Of a DNA stretch of 64,000 nt, positions 37,814-45,722 are shown piece after piece (the first letter of the stretch is position 1; each line of letters opens with the position of its first letter). The stretch is from an uncultured Gammaproteobacteria bacterium (GTDB taxonomy: Bacteria; Pseudomonadota; Gammaproteobacteria; DRJJ01), in NCBI GenBank assembly GCA_947258795.1, contig CAMYJU010000005.1, positions 62,001 through 126,000 on the forward strand, in the 5' to 3' direction. The notes under the pieces were generated by a model. It made no database searches. It saw nothing but the letters and a program-made list of their open reading frames with translations, and was not told where the DNA came from. The position numbers were made by a program, and so were the translations under genes.

Positions 37814-37887
37814 ACATAACGTTGCAATGTGGGGATGGCAACCCAAAGCGAAGCGGCGGGTTGACCCTCTCGAATTTGTTGTTAGGC
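37814..37887 (-). other. attC recombination site
   Basis: A 74-base site on the minus strand: R'' GCCTAAC (37887-37881) to R' GTTATGT (37820-37814). The inner arms GGGTCAACCCGCC and GGGTTGCCATCCCC can fold into the imperfect hairpin expected of attC. It lies between two minus-strand cassette ORFs. Confidence 0.85.
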
Positions 37888-37905
37888 GAATTCACTATGC
37901 AATAA

Positions 37906-38340
37906 CTATTGTGCTTTTCGTTCTTCCATCAACAGTCTACCTAGCTTAGTCAGCATCAATCTTTCACTCAACTCTATAACATGACCCTCAGGAAGTGTCT
38001 TTATCAGACCAGCATTACGAATAGGACGAACCCACTCAAAGTCTTCACCCCCAGTTCTTAAATTTAGTCCTTCTTCTTTGACTGAGACTCCGCCTTTATT
38101 TTGGATCTTTTCTAATAGGCTCCATTGCTTCTCTGTAAGTTCTTCCTTGAATGTTTCAGATAGACTCTCTGTTAATTTTCGGGCACTTGTTTCGATCGTC
38201 ACGCCATGCATAGCAAATTTAACGTTTGACTTTTTGATTAATTCAAGCAGTGGTTCGCGAAATGAGACCAATCCAACCGTTATCAATAATGGCCAAATGA
38301 GCACCTCTATATATCGCACAATAATTTCAGCGGTTTGCAT
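37906..38340 (-). CDS. Cassette-borne hypothetical protein with one N-terminal membrane span
   Basis: A 144-residue protein with one hydrophobic segment (about 8-27) and a mostly soluble, charged remainder that may contain a winged-helix-like part (about 70-140: LTEKQWSLLEKIQNKGG, then VIELSERLMLTKLGRLLM). Its ATG is preceded by GGGGAG and lies 23 bases after the core GTTAGGC of the attC that an IS has split. Function is unknown. Confidence 0.65.
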   Translation of the reverse strand: MQTAEIIVRYIEVLIWPLLITVGLVSFREPLLELIKKSNVKFAMHGVTIETSARKLTESLSETFKEELTEKQWSLLEKIQNKGGVSVKEEGLNLRTGGEDFEWVRPIRNAGLIKTLPEGHVIELSERLMLTKLGRLLMEERKAQ

Positions 38341-38529
38341 CTATATCTCCCCAATGCTGTTCGCCTAACGAGGCTGTAGAAAAACCGACTTATCCAAACC
38401 CGTATTCCAGCCACCAATTATTAAATTTGAGATTCATCTACTTTGCCCGAATTGATGATGCTATTCAAGCATTCCATGTTCGTCATGTGGCCCATTGGCC
38501 GGTATTCTTAAGTTTCTCTATGTTATGTA

Positions 38530-39870
38530 TCAATCAATACAGTTGCCATTGCCCCTGGACCTTGCGTTTACCCCGCAAGCTGAATCGATTGAGACGTTTG
38601 TTCGTGCCAATGTTTCCAAACACCGGTTCGACGTCGTGCCAATGTTTCCAAACACCGGTTCGACGACCGACATTCGATGACTGTAGATAAGTTTACCTTT
38701 GTCCGTGTCGACACGTCGCTTCATCCAGTCGGTGTAGGTTGGGACACGCTGGCCTTTTTTGAGAATGAACGATACCTGTCTGCCATGCCCTTTCCGGTGA
38801 TCGGCGGATGCAGGGTTACGCATGCACCGCTGTTTGATATCACAGGCCCGGCATTTGGTTAAGCGACCTTCAAAAAAGACTTTGTCATGGCCATGCTTGT
38901 CCTTGCCTTCATGATGCAACCACATGGCGTGTCCCGCCGGAGCATAACCGGTATCAGCGGTGACAATGGGTTTATCCAGTTTGATACCAAGTCGTTTAAA
39001 ACGATCGCGGACGCTATTTAATACCGGTTGTAAGGCGTGGTGCTCCTGGCCTTCTCCGAAAGCCTGTGCGTCGATAATAATCTGATGTTTCATATCGACC
39101 GTGGCAATACCGTTGTATCCCTGTATCGTGCCTTTACTGGTGGCTATCTTGGCACTCTCTTTATCGGTAATGTTACTTTTGACTTCCTTTTTTATTCGGC
39201 CTTTGACCATCCGTGGGCTGTTTGACTTTAAAAACCGGTCTATCTTCTCGTGTGCCTTTGTGAGGGTTTCGATGGCCTGTTCTGCTCGCTGTCGGCGTTC
39301 TTCGTCACGTGATTCGTTTTTGTCTAATTTTTTATGCTCCGTAATATGATGGTGTATCTGGCGCTGTATCTTCTCACGCTTTTGTGTCAACTCTTTGTGG
39401 GTGCCAGACCATTCCTTCGATGCATTTGAGGGCATTTTACAGCCATCAATCGCAAAGAGTTCTTTGCCTAATAAACCCTGTTCGTCACAAATCAGTAAGA
39501 CTTGCTCAAACAAGGCTTCAATTTCATCGCTATAACCACTCACAAAATTAGCGATCGTCGTGAAATGTGGCACCGTATCACATGACAGGGCCTTGAACAG
39601 GATGTTGGTGTCGCAACTCCACTGGATTTCGCGGCTTGAGATGATGCCTTTTGAGTAGGCAAACAAAATAATCTTTAGCAGGATCGCCGGATCATAAGCT
39701 GGCCGTCCGGTATCTTCATTATTATACGTGGGATGGAAGATCGATAAATCCAGTTTGTGTTCTATTAAATAGTGGATCGCATGTTCAAACGTGCATGGTT
39801 GTAACTGATCGGCATAATTCACAACCACCATCCTGCTTTGGTTTGGATTATAGGGAATAAATTTCGGCAT
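38530..39870 (-). pseudogene. IS1182 family transposase with frameshifted C-terminus
   Basis: A DDE transposase with MPKFIPYNPNQSRMVVVNYA at the start, DUF772-type N-terminal region, IDGCKMPSNASKEWSGT, TADTGYAPAGHAM and MRNPASADHRKGHGR, then VEPVFGNIGT. A 32-base tandem duplication (38602-38633 and 38634-38665) shifts the frame after this point. Reading past it restores the expected NKRLNRFSLRGKRKVQGQWQ, but a TGA stands where Cys is normal before LIHNIEKLK. ATG 39870 has AGGAG upstream. The duplicated part lies after the catalytic core; activity is unlikely but not excluded. Confidence 0.8.
38602..38665. repeat. 32-base perfect tandem duplication inside the IS1182 transposase
   Basis: Two identical adjacent 32-base copies, starting tcgtgccaatgtttcc and ending ggttcgacg, at 38602-38633 and 38634-38665. 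Because 32 is not a multiple of three, the transposase frame is broken. Confidence 0.95.
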
Positions 39871-40036
39871 TGGCACAACTCCTTGTAGTGTGGAGTCATT
39901 TTAACAAAAACAGAAAGGCTTTTGATCTTTTTCTACAGCCTCAACGGTATGCATAAAGGGCCCGAGCGTAAGCGAGGTCCCAGCCCGCGTTTACCGCGGG
40001 CGATTTTGATGCAATGGTTATATTTTGACTCTACTC

Positions 40037-40303
40037 TCAATTTGAAACACCAAGAGCACTTGAAATATCTTTAGCGGCTTTAGCCAATCCCTCTCTGTCT
40101 AGAACAATATCGAAGGCCTGAGTAAGCACCTGCTCAATTGATTTCTCCACCTTGAATGGACCAGACAGAATGCCAATAGTCGAAATAATATCTATCGCTT
40201 CATAACGGTAACCGTCCAATGCGTCAATGGTGTTAGCCGCCTCACCCAATGGATTCCACGCTTCCAAAACACCCGCTACACGTTTTATCATTTCTTCTTG
40301 CAT
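40037..40303 (-). CDS. Cassette-borne small protein, DUF1871-like
   Basis: An 88-residue soluble, mostly helical protein. The opening VAGVLEAWNPLGEAANTIDA and DGYRYEAIDI recall DUF1871-type proteins, a loose resemblance. Its stop lies 14 bases from the R'' box of the split attC, so it is the cassette to which that site belongs. Function is unknown. Confidence 0.65.
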   Translation of the reverse strand: MQEEMIKRVAGVLEAWNPLGEAANTIDALDGYRYEAIDIISTIGILSGPFKVEKSIEQVLTQAFDIVLDREGLAKAAKDISSALGVSN

Positions 40304-40316
40304 TACTCTTTCCTAG

Positions 40317-40398
40317 AAATATCGTTTTGCATAAGGGGCTGGAGCTGCGTAGCAGCGGAAGTCCCAATGAGTGATTAGCGAATGACTTGATGTTATTT
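40317..40398 (-). other. attC site with a mutated core
   Basis: An 82-base site on the minus strand: R'' AAATAAC (40398-40392), a central hairpin CTGCTACGCAG, and GATATTT (40323-40317) where GTTATTT would be expected. One T-to-A change lies at the cleavage position, so recombination here should be impaired. Confidence 0.7.
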
Positions 40399-40408
40399 AT
40401 AGGCATTT

Positions 40409-40621
40409 TTAATCAATGAATTTATCTTTTTTCATTTGTTTTTCATCTAGATATTCTCGTTTAATTAGTGCTGCGAGAATTATTCCACCACCAATAAGAC
40501 CCATTGTAATTGTTATTTTCCAGTACAGTTTTGTAGAAATTATGTCTCCCCATATTTCTGCGACAGTTAATACTGACCATGAAATGACAATAAATATTGC
40601 TGTATATGATGCTATTTTCAT
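40409..40621 (-). CDS. Cassette-borne two-span membrane protein
   Basis: A 70-residue protein with two hydrophobic segments (about 5-24 and 33-52) and a charged tail with EKQMKKDK. Its ATG overlaps the stop of the preceding DUF4177 gene (ATGA), so both ORFs belong to one cassette and are coupled. The family is not recognised. Confidence 0.6.
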   Translation of the reverse strand: MKIASYTAIFIVISWSVLTVAEIWGDIISTKLYWKITITMGLIGGGIILAALIKREYLDEKQMKKDKFID

Positions 40622-40830
40622 TTTTCTTTTTCCATTATTACTACATAAGCTTCACGCTTAAAGAAAAGTAGCATTCGTCTAATATCTTTTTCCATTGTGG
40701 CTACTCGCCATCCTTCAGCAGCATTAGCATTAAGAAATGCTGTAAATTTCATTGGGTCTACTTTTGATCCGCCAAGAAAAAGTGAGCCAAGCATTCCTTC
40801 TTGATATATTACAACTTTATAATTGACCAT
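40618..40830 (-). CDS. DUF4177-like cassette protein
   Basis: A 70-residue protein starting MVNYKVVIYQEG, with LFLGGSKVDPMKFTAFLNAN, AAEGWRV and a terminal AYVVIMEKE strand, the compact alpha/beta layout of DUF4177. ATG 40830 has AGGAG seven bases upstream; the frame also opens at a TTG in the attC core (40863), which is not a likely start. Function of the family is unknown; it recurs in mobile cassettes. Confidence 0.75.
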   Translation of the reverse strand: MVNYKVVIYQEGMLGSLFLGGSKVDPMKFTAFLNANAAEGWRVATMEKDIRRMLLFFKREAYVVIMEKEK

Positions 40831-40854
40831 TATTGTCTCCTTATTTATTTTATG

Positions 40855-40947
40855 GCCTAACAACGTTTGAGTTAACTTGACCGCAAAAGTAGAGTGTAGT
40901 GAAACGAAACGGCGCTTTTGTGGGTCAAGTTGGACGATTTGTTATAC
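40855..40947 (-). other. attC recombination site, best preserved of the array
   Basis: A 93-base site read on the minus strand: R'' GTATAAC (40947-40941) to R' GTTAGGC (40861-40855). The inner arms CAACTTGACCCACAAAAG and CTTTTGCGGTCAAGTT pair almost fully, with one unpaired base, as expected for a folded attC bottom strand. Confidence 0.9.
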
Positions 40948-40967
40948 ATTTTTTAATTTACAGACCT

Positions 40968-41030
40968 CTAGCATTTCATTCCGACCATTTGCCACTCATG
41001 TTTAATATCAACGTCATTGTCTTTATTCAT
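40968..41030 (-). pseudogene. Short ORF or 3' stub of a cassette gene next to the IS110-type element
   Basis: A 20-residue frame, MNKDNDVDIKHEWQMVGMKC, ends 21 bases before R'' of the attC at 40855-40947, the normal position for a cassette gene stop. Upstream the frame stays open into the IS left end. It is either a very short ORF or, more likely, the end of a gene removed by the IS. Confidence 0.45.
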
Positions 41031-41162
41031 AAGTATGTATAGACATAATGACTCCCCGCTTGAAGGGAGCCGATCTCCGTCCTACGTGGATTAGCTGCAA
41101 AGCAACCAGTGCCATAAAATAATGAAGGTATGACCCATTCATTAACAGGATCGGAGATCGAC

Positions 41163-42281
41163 ATGAAAAAATCTAACACACTTTTTATCGGATTAGATGT
41201 GCACATGGAATCTATTGTAATTTCAATGGCTGATGACCACAATGGCGAAGTCCGTCGTTATGGCAAGACCGGTGGCTGTCTATCTGATTTTAATAAAATT
41301 TTACGTAAATTAGTCTCAACAGGTAAGAATCTGTTCTTCTGTTATGAGGCAGGTCCCTGTGGCTACGACCTGTATCGCTTTATTATTGCGCAAGGTCATC
41401 AATGCATCGTCGTGGCACCTTCACTTATCCCTAAAAAACCTGGAGATAAAGTAAAAACCGACAAGCGAGATGCAGACCAGCTTGCTCGTCTCTTACGCGC
41501 CGGTGAGCTGACACCTGTCTATGTGCCCAATGCTGAAGATGAGGCCATTCGTGACCTCAGTCGTGCCCGTGAAGATGCACTACTGGTACTCAAGTCTGCC
41601 CGACAACGTTTGAAATCCTTTTTACTGCGTCACAATATCCGATACTCAGGCACAGCCAACTGGTCCGAGACACACCTGCGTTGGCTGGCCGATGAGGTCC
41701 ATCTACCGTTTGCTGCACAAAAAATTGTTTTCCAAGAATATCTCAATACCGTCACCGAATCCAAACATCGTCTTGTCAGACTCGAACAGGTGATTATCGA
41801 TCATACCCAACAATGGCGACTGTACCCGGTGGTCGAGTCGCTTATGGCCTTAAGGGGTGTCAAGATGGTTGTCGCCGTTACGATCGTGGCAGAATTTGGT
41901 GATCTGACCCGTTTTGAAAACCCCAAACAGTTAATGAGCTTTCTTGGCCTGACGCCTTCTGAACACTCTTCCGGTGATCGACAAAAACGTGGACCTATTA
42001 CAAAAACCGGTAACCAGCATGCCAGACGCGTTTTAATTGAAGGGGCCTGGTCGTATCGCTTCCCGGCAAAAGTCAGTCGTCAAATGCAGAAGCGTCAGGA
42101 AAATCTTCCGCTCAATATTCGCGATATCGCCTGGAAGGCACAACTTCGTTTAACCCGTCGGTTTCAAACAATGGCCATGCGCGGAAAACCCAGTAATGTC
42201 ATTGTCGTTTCGATCGCACGTGAGCTGGCTGCATTTATGTGGGCCATTGCGCAGGAAGTGCCTATACAGACAGCTGATTAA
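41163..42281 (+). CDS. IS110 family transposase
   Basis: The 372-residue recombinase has the RuvC-like DEDD N-domain (FIGLDVHMESI, FCYEAGPCGYDLYRF, KTDKRDADQLARLLRAGEL) and the C-terminal transposase_20 part (LMALRGVKMVVAVTIVAEFG, FLGLTPSEHSSG, GNQHARRVLIEGAW with the Ser region). All four acidic positions appear present. ATG 41163 has GGAG upstream; the frame is open from 41130. It is intact, so this copy could be mobile. Confidence 0.93.
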   Translation: MKKSNTLFIGLDVHMESIVISMADDHNGEVRRYGKTGGCLSDFNKILRKLVSTGKNLFFCYEAGPCGYDLYRFIIAQGHQCIVVAPSLIPKKPGDKVKTDKRDADQLARLLRAGELTPVYVPNAEDEAIRDLSRAREDALLVLKSARQRLKSFLLRHNIRYSGTANWSETHLRWLADEVHLPFAAQKIVFQEYLNTVTESKHRLVRLEQVIIDHTQQWRLYPVVESLMALRGVKMVVAVTIVAEFGDLTRFENPKQLMSFLGLTPSEHSSGDRQKRGPITKTGNQHARRVLIEGAWSYRFPAKVSRQMQKRQENLPLNIRDIAWKAQLRLTRRFQTMAMRGKPSNVIVVSIARELAAFMWAIAQEVPIQTAD

Positions 42282-42592
42282 CAATCAGCTATATCTTTTA
42301 ACTTGCTCAAGGAGGTTCTTATAGGATAAAAAAACATAACCTTTTATGTCATTGCATGTGGGTACGCAGCCACGGCGAGAAGAATCCTCGTTACTGTTAA
42401 GAGACAGATGTAAATCTGATTCTCGCGCCAAGATCGAGGCAGCTTCGCGACGCACACAAGTAAGGTCGGTAACCAATCCACGCATATCAGCACGAGCAAC
42501 CGTCGTTTTTACTGGCTCCGTGCTCACATTCAATGACGTAAAAGCGATTTTAAACAAATTAATTTTTGGCCTAACTGCTTTTGCCTGTTGAC
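42282..42592 (+). ncRNA. Probable seek/bridge RNA region of the IS110-type element
   Basis: The right end between transposase and inverted repeat is 311 bases without a convincing gene; the 106-codon minus-strand frame here has no motif. IS1111-group elements encode the guide RNA that pairs with donor and target in this position. Two self-complementary patches around GATTCTCGCGCC and GGCGAGAAGAATC (42374-42430) suggest structure. The exact RNA ends are unknown. Confidence 0.45.
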
Positions 42593-42618
42593 AGCGGGGA
42601 GTCATATCAACAGTGTAT

Positions 42619-42636
42619 TAGACGAACGTTCGTCTA
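42619..42636. promoter_or_regulatory. Perfect palindrome TAGACGAACGTTCGTCTA, TetR-type operator
   Basis: An 18-base perfect palindrome with TAGAC...GTCTA ends, as in operators of TetR-family repressors such as NemR. It lies 11 bases beyond the IS110 element; no TetR gene remains in the window. Confidence 0.5.
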
Positions 42637-42994
42637 GTTCCTATTGACTATACCTTGAAAATAAACCTAGGTTAACAAGGTTATTCCTTTTCTTCACCTC
42701 TCATACACACTTACCCACACAGCATCTTCACAATAATTCCCCCATTCTTTTATACTATATATAATAATATCAATGAGATATAGATAGCTCGTCATTCACC
42801 CGTATTGTATATCCTCAATCATTCACTTTATAACCAGCTCGCAGCAACAGTCCGTATCCACCCAAACCCTGCCAAATGACTCAATATAATAAACGCAAAA
42901 TACGAACTCCAAAATACTTTTTCAAGGTTATTACAGTATCTTGATCATCATTTACACATTTCAAATAATCAAATTTCCATTATTTATACTGTGC

Positions 42995-43000
42995 TAGAAT
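42995..43000 (+). promoter_or_regulatory. Extended -10 TGCTAGAAT ahead of the cnoX-like gene
   Basis: TAGAAT preceded by TGC gives an extended -10; no good -35 is seen. Transcription would start about 25 bases before the ATG at 43031. Confidence 0.35.
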
Positions 43001-43030
43001 TGCCCGAACATTAATTTAGTATAGAAAGCA

Positions 43031-43918
43031 ATGGATACGAACACACCCAAAAACCCGGACTTTGTATTTGACGGCACGGCAGAGAATTTCCAGCAGCTGG
43101 TCATGAATAACTCCTACAAGGGCGTTGTTCTGGCCAATTACTGGACGCCGAAGGCCGGGCCATGTCTGAAGCTGTGGCAGACGCTGGAACCGTTGGTCAA
43201 GGAGTACCAGGGGCGGTTTCTGCTGGTCAATATCAACACCGATACCGAGAATACGCTTACAAGGGATAATGGAATTACCAGTGTGCCAACCGTCAAGATT
43301 TACAGCAAAGGCAAGGTGATTGACACCATACACGGAGCGGAATCCGAACACGCGATACGCACAGTGATCGACAGGCACCTGCCGCCATCGAAGTCCTCGC
43401 CACTGGCACAGGCGATCTCTGCCTATCAGGCCGGTCGCATAGACGATGCCCTGAACATCCTGAACGATGCAATTGTCAGAACGCCGGATGACCTGAACCT
43501 GTGCACGACTTTTCTTAAAATCCTGTTTCGGCAGAGGCGTTATACCGATATGGAGGATTACGTTAACCAGCGTGGTGAGGCCCTACGCGAACATGAGGAA
43601 ATCCGCACAATCCTGACCCATGCGAAGCTGATGCAGCTGGCCGAACAAGTAAAAGATATTGAGCAGCTCGATGCCGATATCGAACAGGAGCCTGACAATA
43701 TCGACTATCGCTTGCGACGCGCAGCACTGGCGACGCTACAGAATGAGTTTGAACTGGCGCTGGAAATGTTGCTAGATGCGCTGGGACTGGACCGGGATTA
43801 CCAGGATGCGTTAGCACGCAAGGCGATGATTGTGATTTTCTCGATACTTGGTGACGGGCACGCGTTGACCAAGACCTATCGCGACAAGATGCGGGCGGCT
43901 TTGGAGCGGCTTCCGTAA
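43031..43918 (+). CDS. CnoX-like thioredoxin/TPR protein
   Basis: A 295-residue protein of the YbbN/CnoX type: a thioredoxin domain (about 8-115) joined to TPR-like helices (about 125-290). The active site reads NYWTPKAGPCLKLW: the second Cys (C45) is present but the first is lost, so it cannot run the normal dithiol reaction. SVPTVKIY holds the cis-Pro. CnoX holds oxidised proteins for GroEL; this function is inferred from domain order. It is alone on the plus strand, convergent with prfC. Confidence 0.8.
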   Translation: MDTNTPKNPDFVFDGTAENFQQLVMNNSYKGVVLANYWTPKAGPCLKLWQTLEPLVKEYQGRFLLVNINTDTENTLTRDNGITSVPTVKIYSKGKVIDTIHGAESEHAIRTVIDRHLPPSKSSPLAQAISAYQAGRIDDALNILNDAIVRTPDDLNLCTTFLKILFRQRRYTDMEDYVNQRGEALREHEEIRTILTHAKLMQLAEQVKDIEQLDADIEQEPDNIDYRLRRAALATLQNEFELALEMLLDALGLDRDYQDALARKAMIVIFSILGDGHALTKTYRDKMRAALERLP

Positions 43919-43979
43919 GTTATATCCCAGAGCTGTAGTGTGCAAAGACGGGGTATTAATCTTTATCCCCTCACCCCAA

Positions 43980-44000
43980 CCCTCTCCCTGGGGGAGAGGG
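43980..44000. terminator. GC-rich stem-loop between convergent cnoX-like gene and prfC
   Basis: Arms CCCTCTCCC and GGGAGAGGG with a 3-base loop, within CCCTCACCCCAACCC..., a form of repetitive intergenic hairpin seen in many proteobacteria. Lying between two convergent genes, it may stop transcription from both sides. Confidence 0.55.
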
Positions 44001-44025
44001 AGTAACTGCACAGCAAAAATTTTAT

Positions 44026-45618
44026 CTAGTCCGTCAGCCCCAGGCCATGCTCGCGGGTGGCGTGGAACTTGATCTCCGGCCAGCGTTCCATGGTCAGGTC
44101 GAGATTAACCTGGCTGGTGGCGATGTAGGACAGGCTGCCGCCACTGTCGATAGCCAGGTTTTCGGCCTGCTTGCGCTTGAACTCTTCCAGCTTGCTGTCG
44201 TCCTGGCAACTGACCCAGCGCGCGGTTTTGACGTTTACATTTTCAAAACTGCATTCGACGTTGTATTCCTGCTTGAGCCGGAACGCGACCACATCAAACT
44301 GCAGCACACCGACCGCGCCGACGATCAGGTCGTTGTTGCGCAACGGCTTGAACAACTGCGAGGCGCCCTCTTCACATAACTGCTCCAGGCCTTTCTGCAG
44401 TGCTTTGGTCCGTAACGGGTCACGCAGTACTACGCGGCGGAACAGTTCCGGTGCAAAATTCGGGATGCCGGTAAACTGCAGCTCTTCACCCAGCGTAAAG
44501 GTATCACCGATCTGTATCGTGCCGTGATTATGCAGGCCGATAATATCGCCTGCCCAGGCCTCGCCGACCTGTTCGCGGTCCTTGGCCATGAAGGTGATCG
44601 CATTGCTGATCTTTACGTCGCGCCCGATACGCACATGGCGCATTTTCATGCCATTACTGAATGAGCCGGAACAGATACGCATAAATGCAATACGGTCTCG
44701 ATGTTGCGGATCCATATTGGCCTGTATCTTGAACACAAAGCCGCTGAAGTTTTCCTCTTCCGGGGTAACCTCGCGCGTCCGGGTGGCACGCGATTGCGGT
44801 GCCGGTGCATGCTCGACAAAAGTATCCAGCAGTTCGGAGATACCGAAATTATTGATCGCCGAACCAAAGAACACCGGGGTCAGGTCTCCGGCCAGGTATG
44901 CATCGGCATCAAATTCGTAACTGGCACCGCGCACCAGTTCGATTTCTTCACGCAGCTCAGCCGCGACATCACCGAGCACTTCATCCAGGCGCGGATTGTC
45001 GAGACCTTCGATCACCTCGCCTTCCTGTACCTTGCCGCCATGGGTCGGGCTGTACAGGTGCACGCTGTCGTTATAAAGATGAAACACGCCCTTGAAGCGC
45101 TTGCCCATGCCGATCGGCCAGGTCACCGGCGCGCACTGTATCTTCAGGATATCCTCGACTTCATCGAGCAACTCGAGCGGATCGCGACCCTCACGGTCCA
45201 GCTTGTTGATAAAGGTCATGATCGGCGTGGTACGCAGACGGCAGACGTCCATCAGCTTGATCGTACGCGCCTCGACACCCTTGGCGCAGTCGATCACCAT
45301 CAATGCCGAGTCGACCGCGGTCAGGGTACGGTAGGTGTCTTCGGAAAAATCCTCGTGACCCGGTGTGTCGAGCAGGTTGACGATGCGTTCCTTGTACGGA
45401 AACTGCATCACCGACGAGGTGACCGAGATACCGCGCTCCTTTTCCATCTCCATCCAGTCGGAGGTGGCATGGCGATCGGACTTGCGTCCCTTGACTGTAC
45501 CGGCCTGCTGGATCGCCTGCCCGTACAGAAGCAGCTTTTCGGTCAGCGTGGTTTTACCGGCATCGGGATGCGAAATGATCGCGAAGGTACGGCGTTTATG
45601 GATTTCGTCGGTGTTCAT
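44026..45618 (-). CDS. prfC: Peptide chain release factor 3
   Basis: GTPase that removes RF1/RF2 from the ribosome after termination. The 530 residues match RF3: G1 [17 protein letters not shown] near 15, [14 protein letters not shown] (G3), [10 protein letters not shown] (G4), and the RF3-specific GHLDVVAFRL-type [20 protein letters not shown]. It is last in the minus-strand run udg-rimI-prfC, 105 bases after rimI. Confidence 0.96.
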   Translation of the reverse strand: MNTDEIHKRRTFAIISHPDAGKTTLTEKLLLYGQAIQQAGTVKGRKSDRHATSDWMEMEKERGISVTSSVMQFPYKERIVNLLDTPGHEDFSEDTYRTLTAVDSALMVIDCAKGVEARTIKLMDVCRLRTTPIMTFINKLDREGRDPLELLDEVEDILKIQCAPVTWPIGMGKRFKGVFHLYNDSVHLYSPTHGGKVQEGEVIEGLDNPRLDEVLGDVAAELREEIELVRGASYEFDADAYLAGDLTPVFFGSAINNFGISELLDTFVEHAPAPQSRATRTREVTPEEENFSGFVFKIQANMDPQHRDRIAFMRICSGSFSNGMKMRHVRIGRDVKISNAITFMAKDREQVGEAWAGDIIGLHNHGTIQIGDTFTLGEELQFTGIPNFAPELFRRVVLRDPLRTKALQKGLEQLCEEGASQLFKPLRNNDLIVGAVGVLQFDVVAFRLKQEYNVECSFENVNVKTARWVSCQDDSKLEEFKRKQAENLAIDSGGSLSYIATSQVNLDLTMERWPEIKFHATREHGLGLTD

Positions 45619-45722
45619 CGGTTATCTGGTTCTGTTAATGGCGCGGTATTATAACGCAAGCGCTCGGTGCGCGGGGCTTTTTGCCGTCATGACATGCCCT
45701 GCTGGTGAATATGACTGGGATG

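Larger units (their letters stand above)
38370..39942 (-). mobile_element. IS1182-type insertion sequence, 1573 bp, inserted in attC
   Basis: The element is bounded by perfect 15-base inverted repeats GAGGCTGTAGAAAAA (38370-38384) and its complement (39928-39942). AAC occurs immediately outside both ends (38367-38369 and 39943-39945), a probable 3-base target duplication. It contains a single transposase gene on the minus strand, whose 3' part is damaged. Confidence 0.85.
38363..40023 (-). other. attC site split by an IS1182-type element
   Basis: Joining the sequence on both sides of the IS and counting AAC once restores R'' ATATAAC (40023-40017), an arm with CATTGCATC, a central hairpin, and R' GTTAGGC (38369-38363). 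R' is a perfect GTTRRRY. The element therefore lies within the recombination core of this attC. Confidence 0.85.
41041..42608 (+). mobile_element. IS110 family element, IS1111-like group
   Basis: The element carries one DEDD-type transposase and perfect 13-base subterminal inverted repeats: ATGACTCCCCGCT (41048-41060) and AGCGGGGAGTCAT (42593-42605). Short tips beyond the repeats and a right non-coding end (about 330 bases) longer than the left (about 120) match the IS1111 group. Exact ends are uncertain by a few bases because IS110 elements make no target duplication. Confidence 0.8.
42609..43030. other. AT-rich intergenic region between the IS110 element and cnoX-like gene
   Basis: The 422 bases hold an 18-base palindrome (42619-42636) and a probable cnoX promoter near 42995. 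No integron integrase, attI or other gene was recognised, although this is the side where intI would lie if the array were attached to one. Confidence 0.5.

Noticed and set aside
42285-42605. 106-codon minus-strand frame in the right end of the IS110-type element
   Set aside because: No motif, no ribosome site, and it covers the inverted repeat and the expected guide RNA region.
41041-42640. IS110-type element as a member of the attC-targeting IS1111 subgroup
   Set aside because: Neither flank shows an attC; the nearest (40855-40947) is about 100 bases away. The neighbourhood is suggestive, but targeting is not shown.
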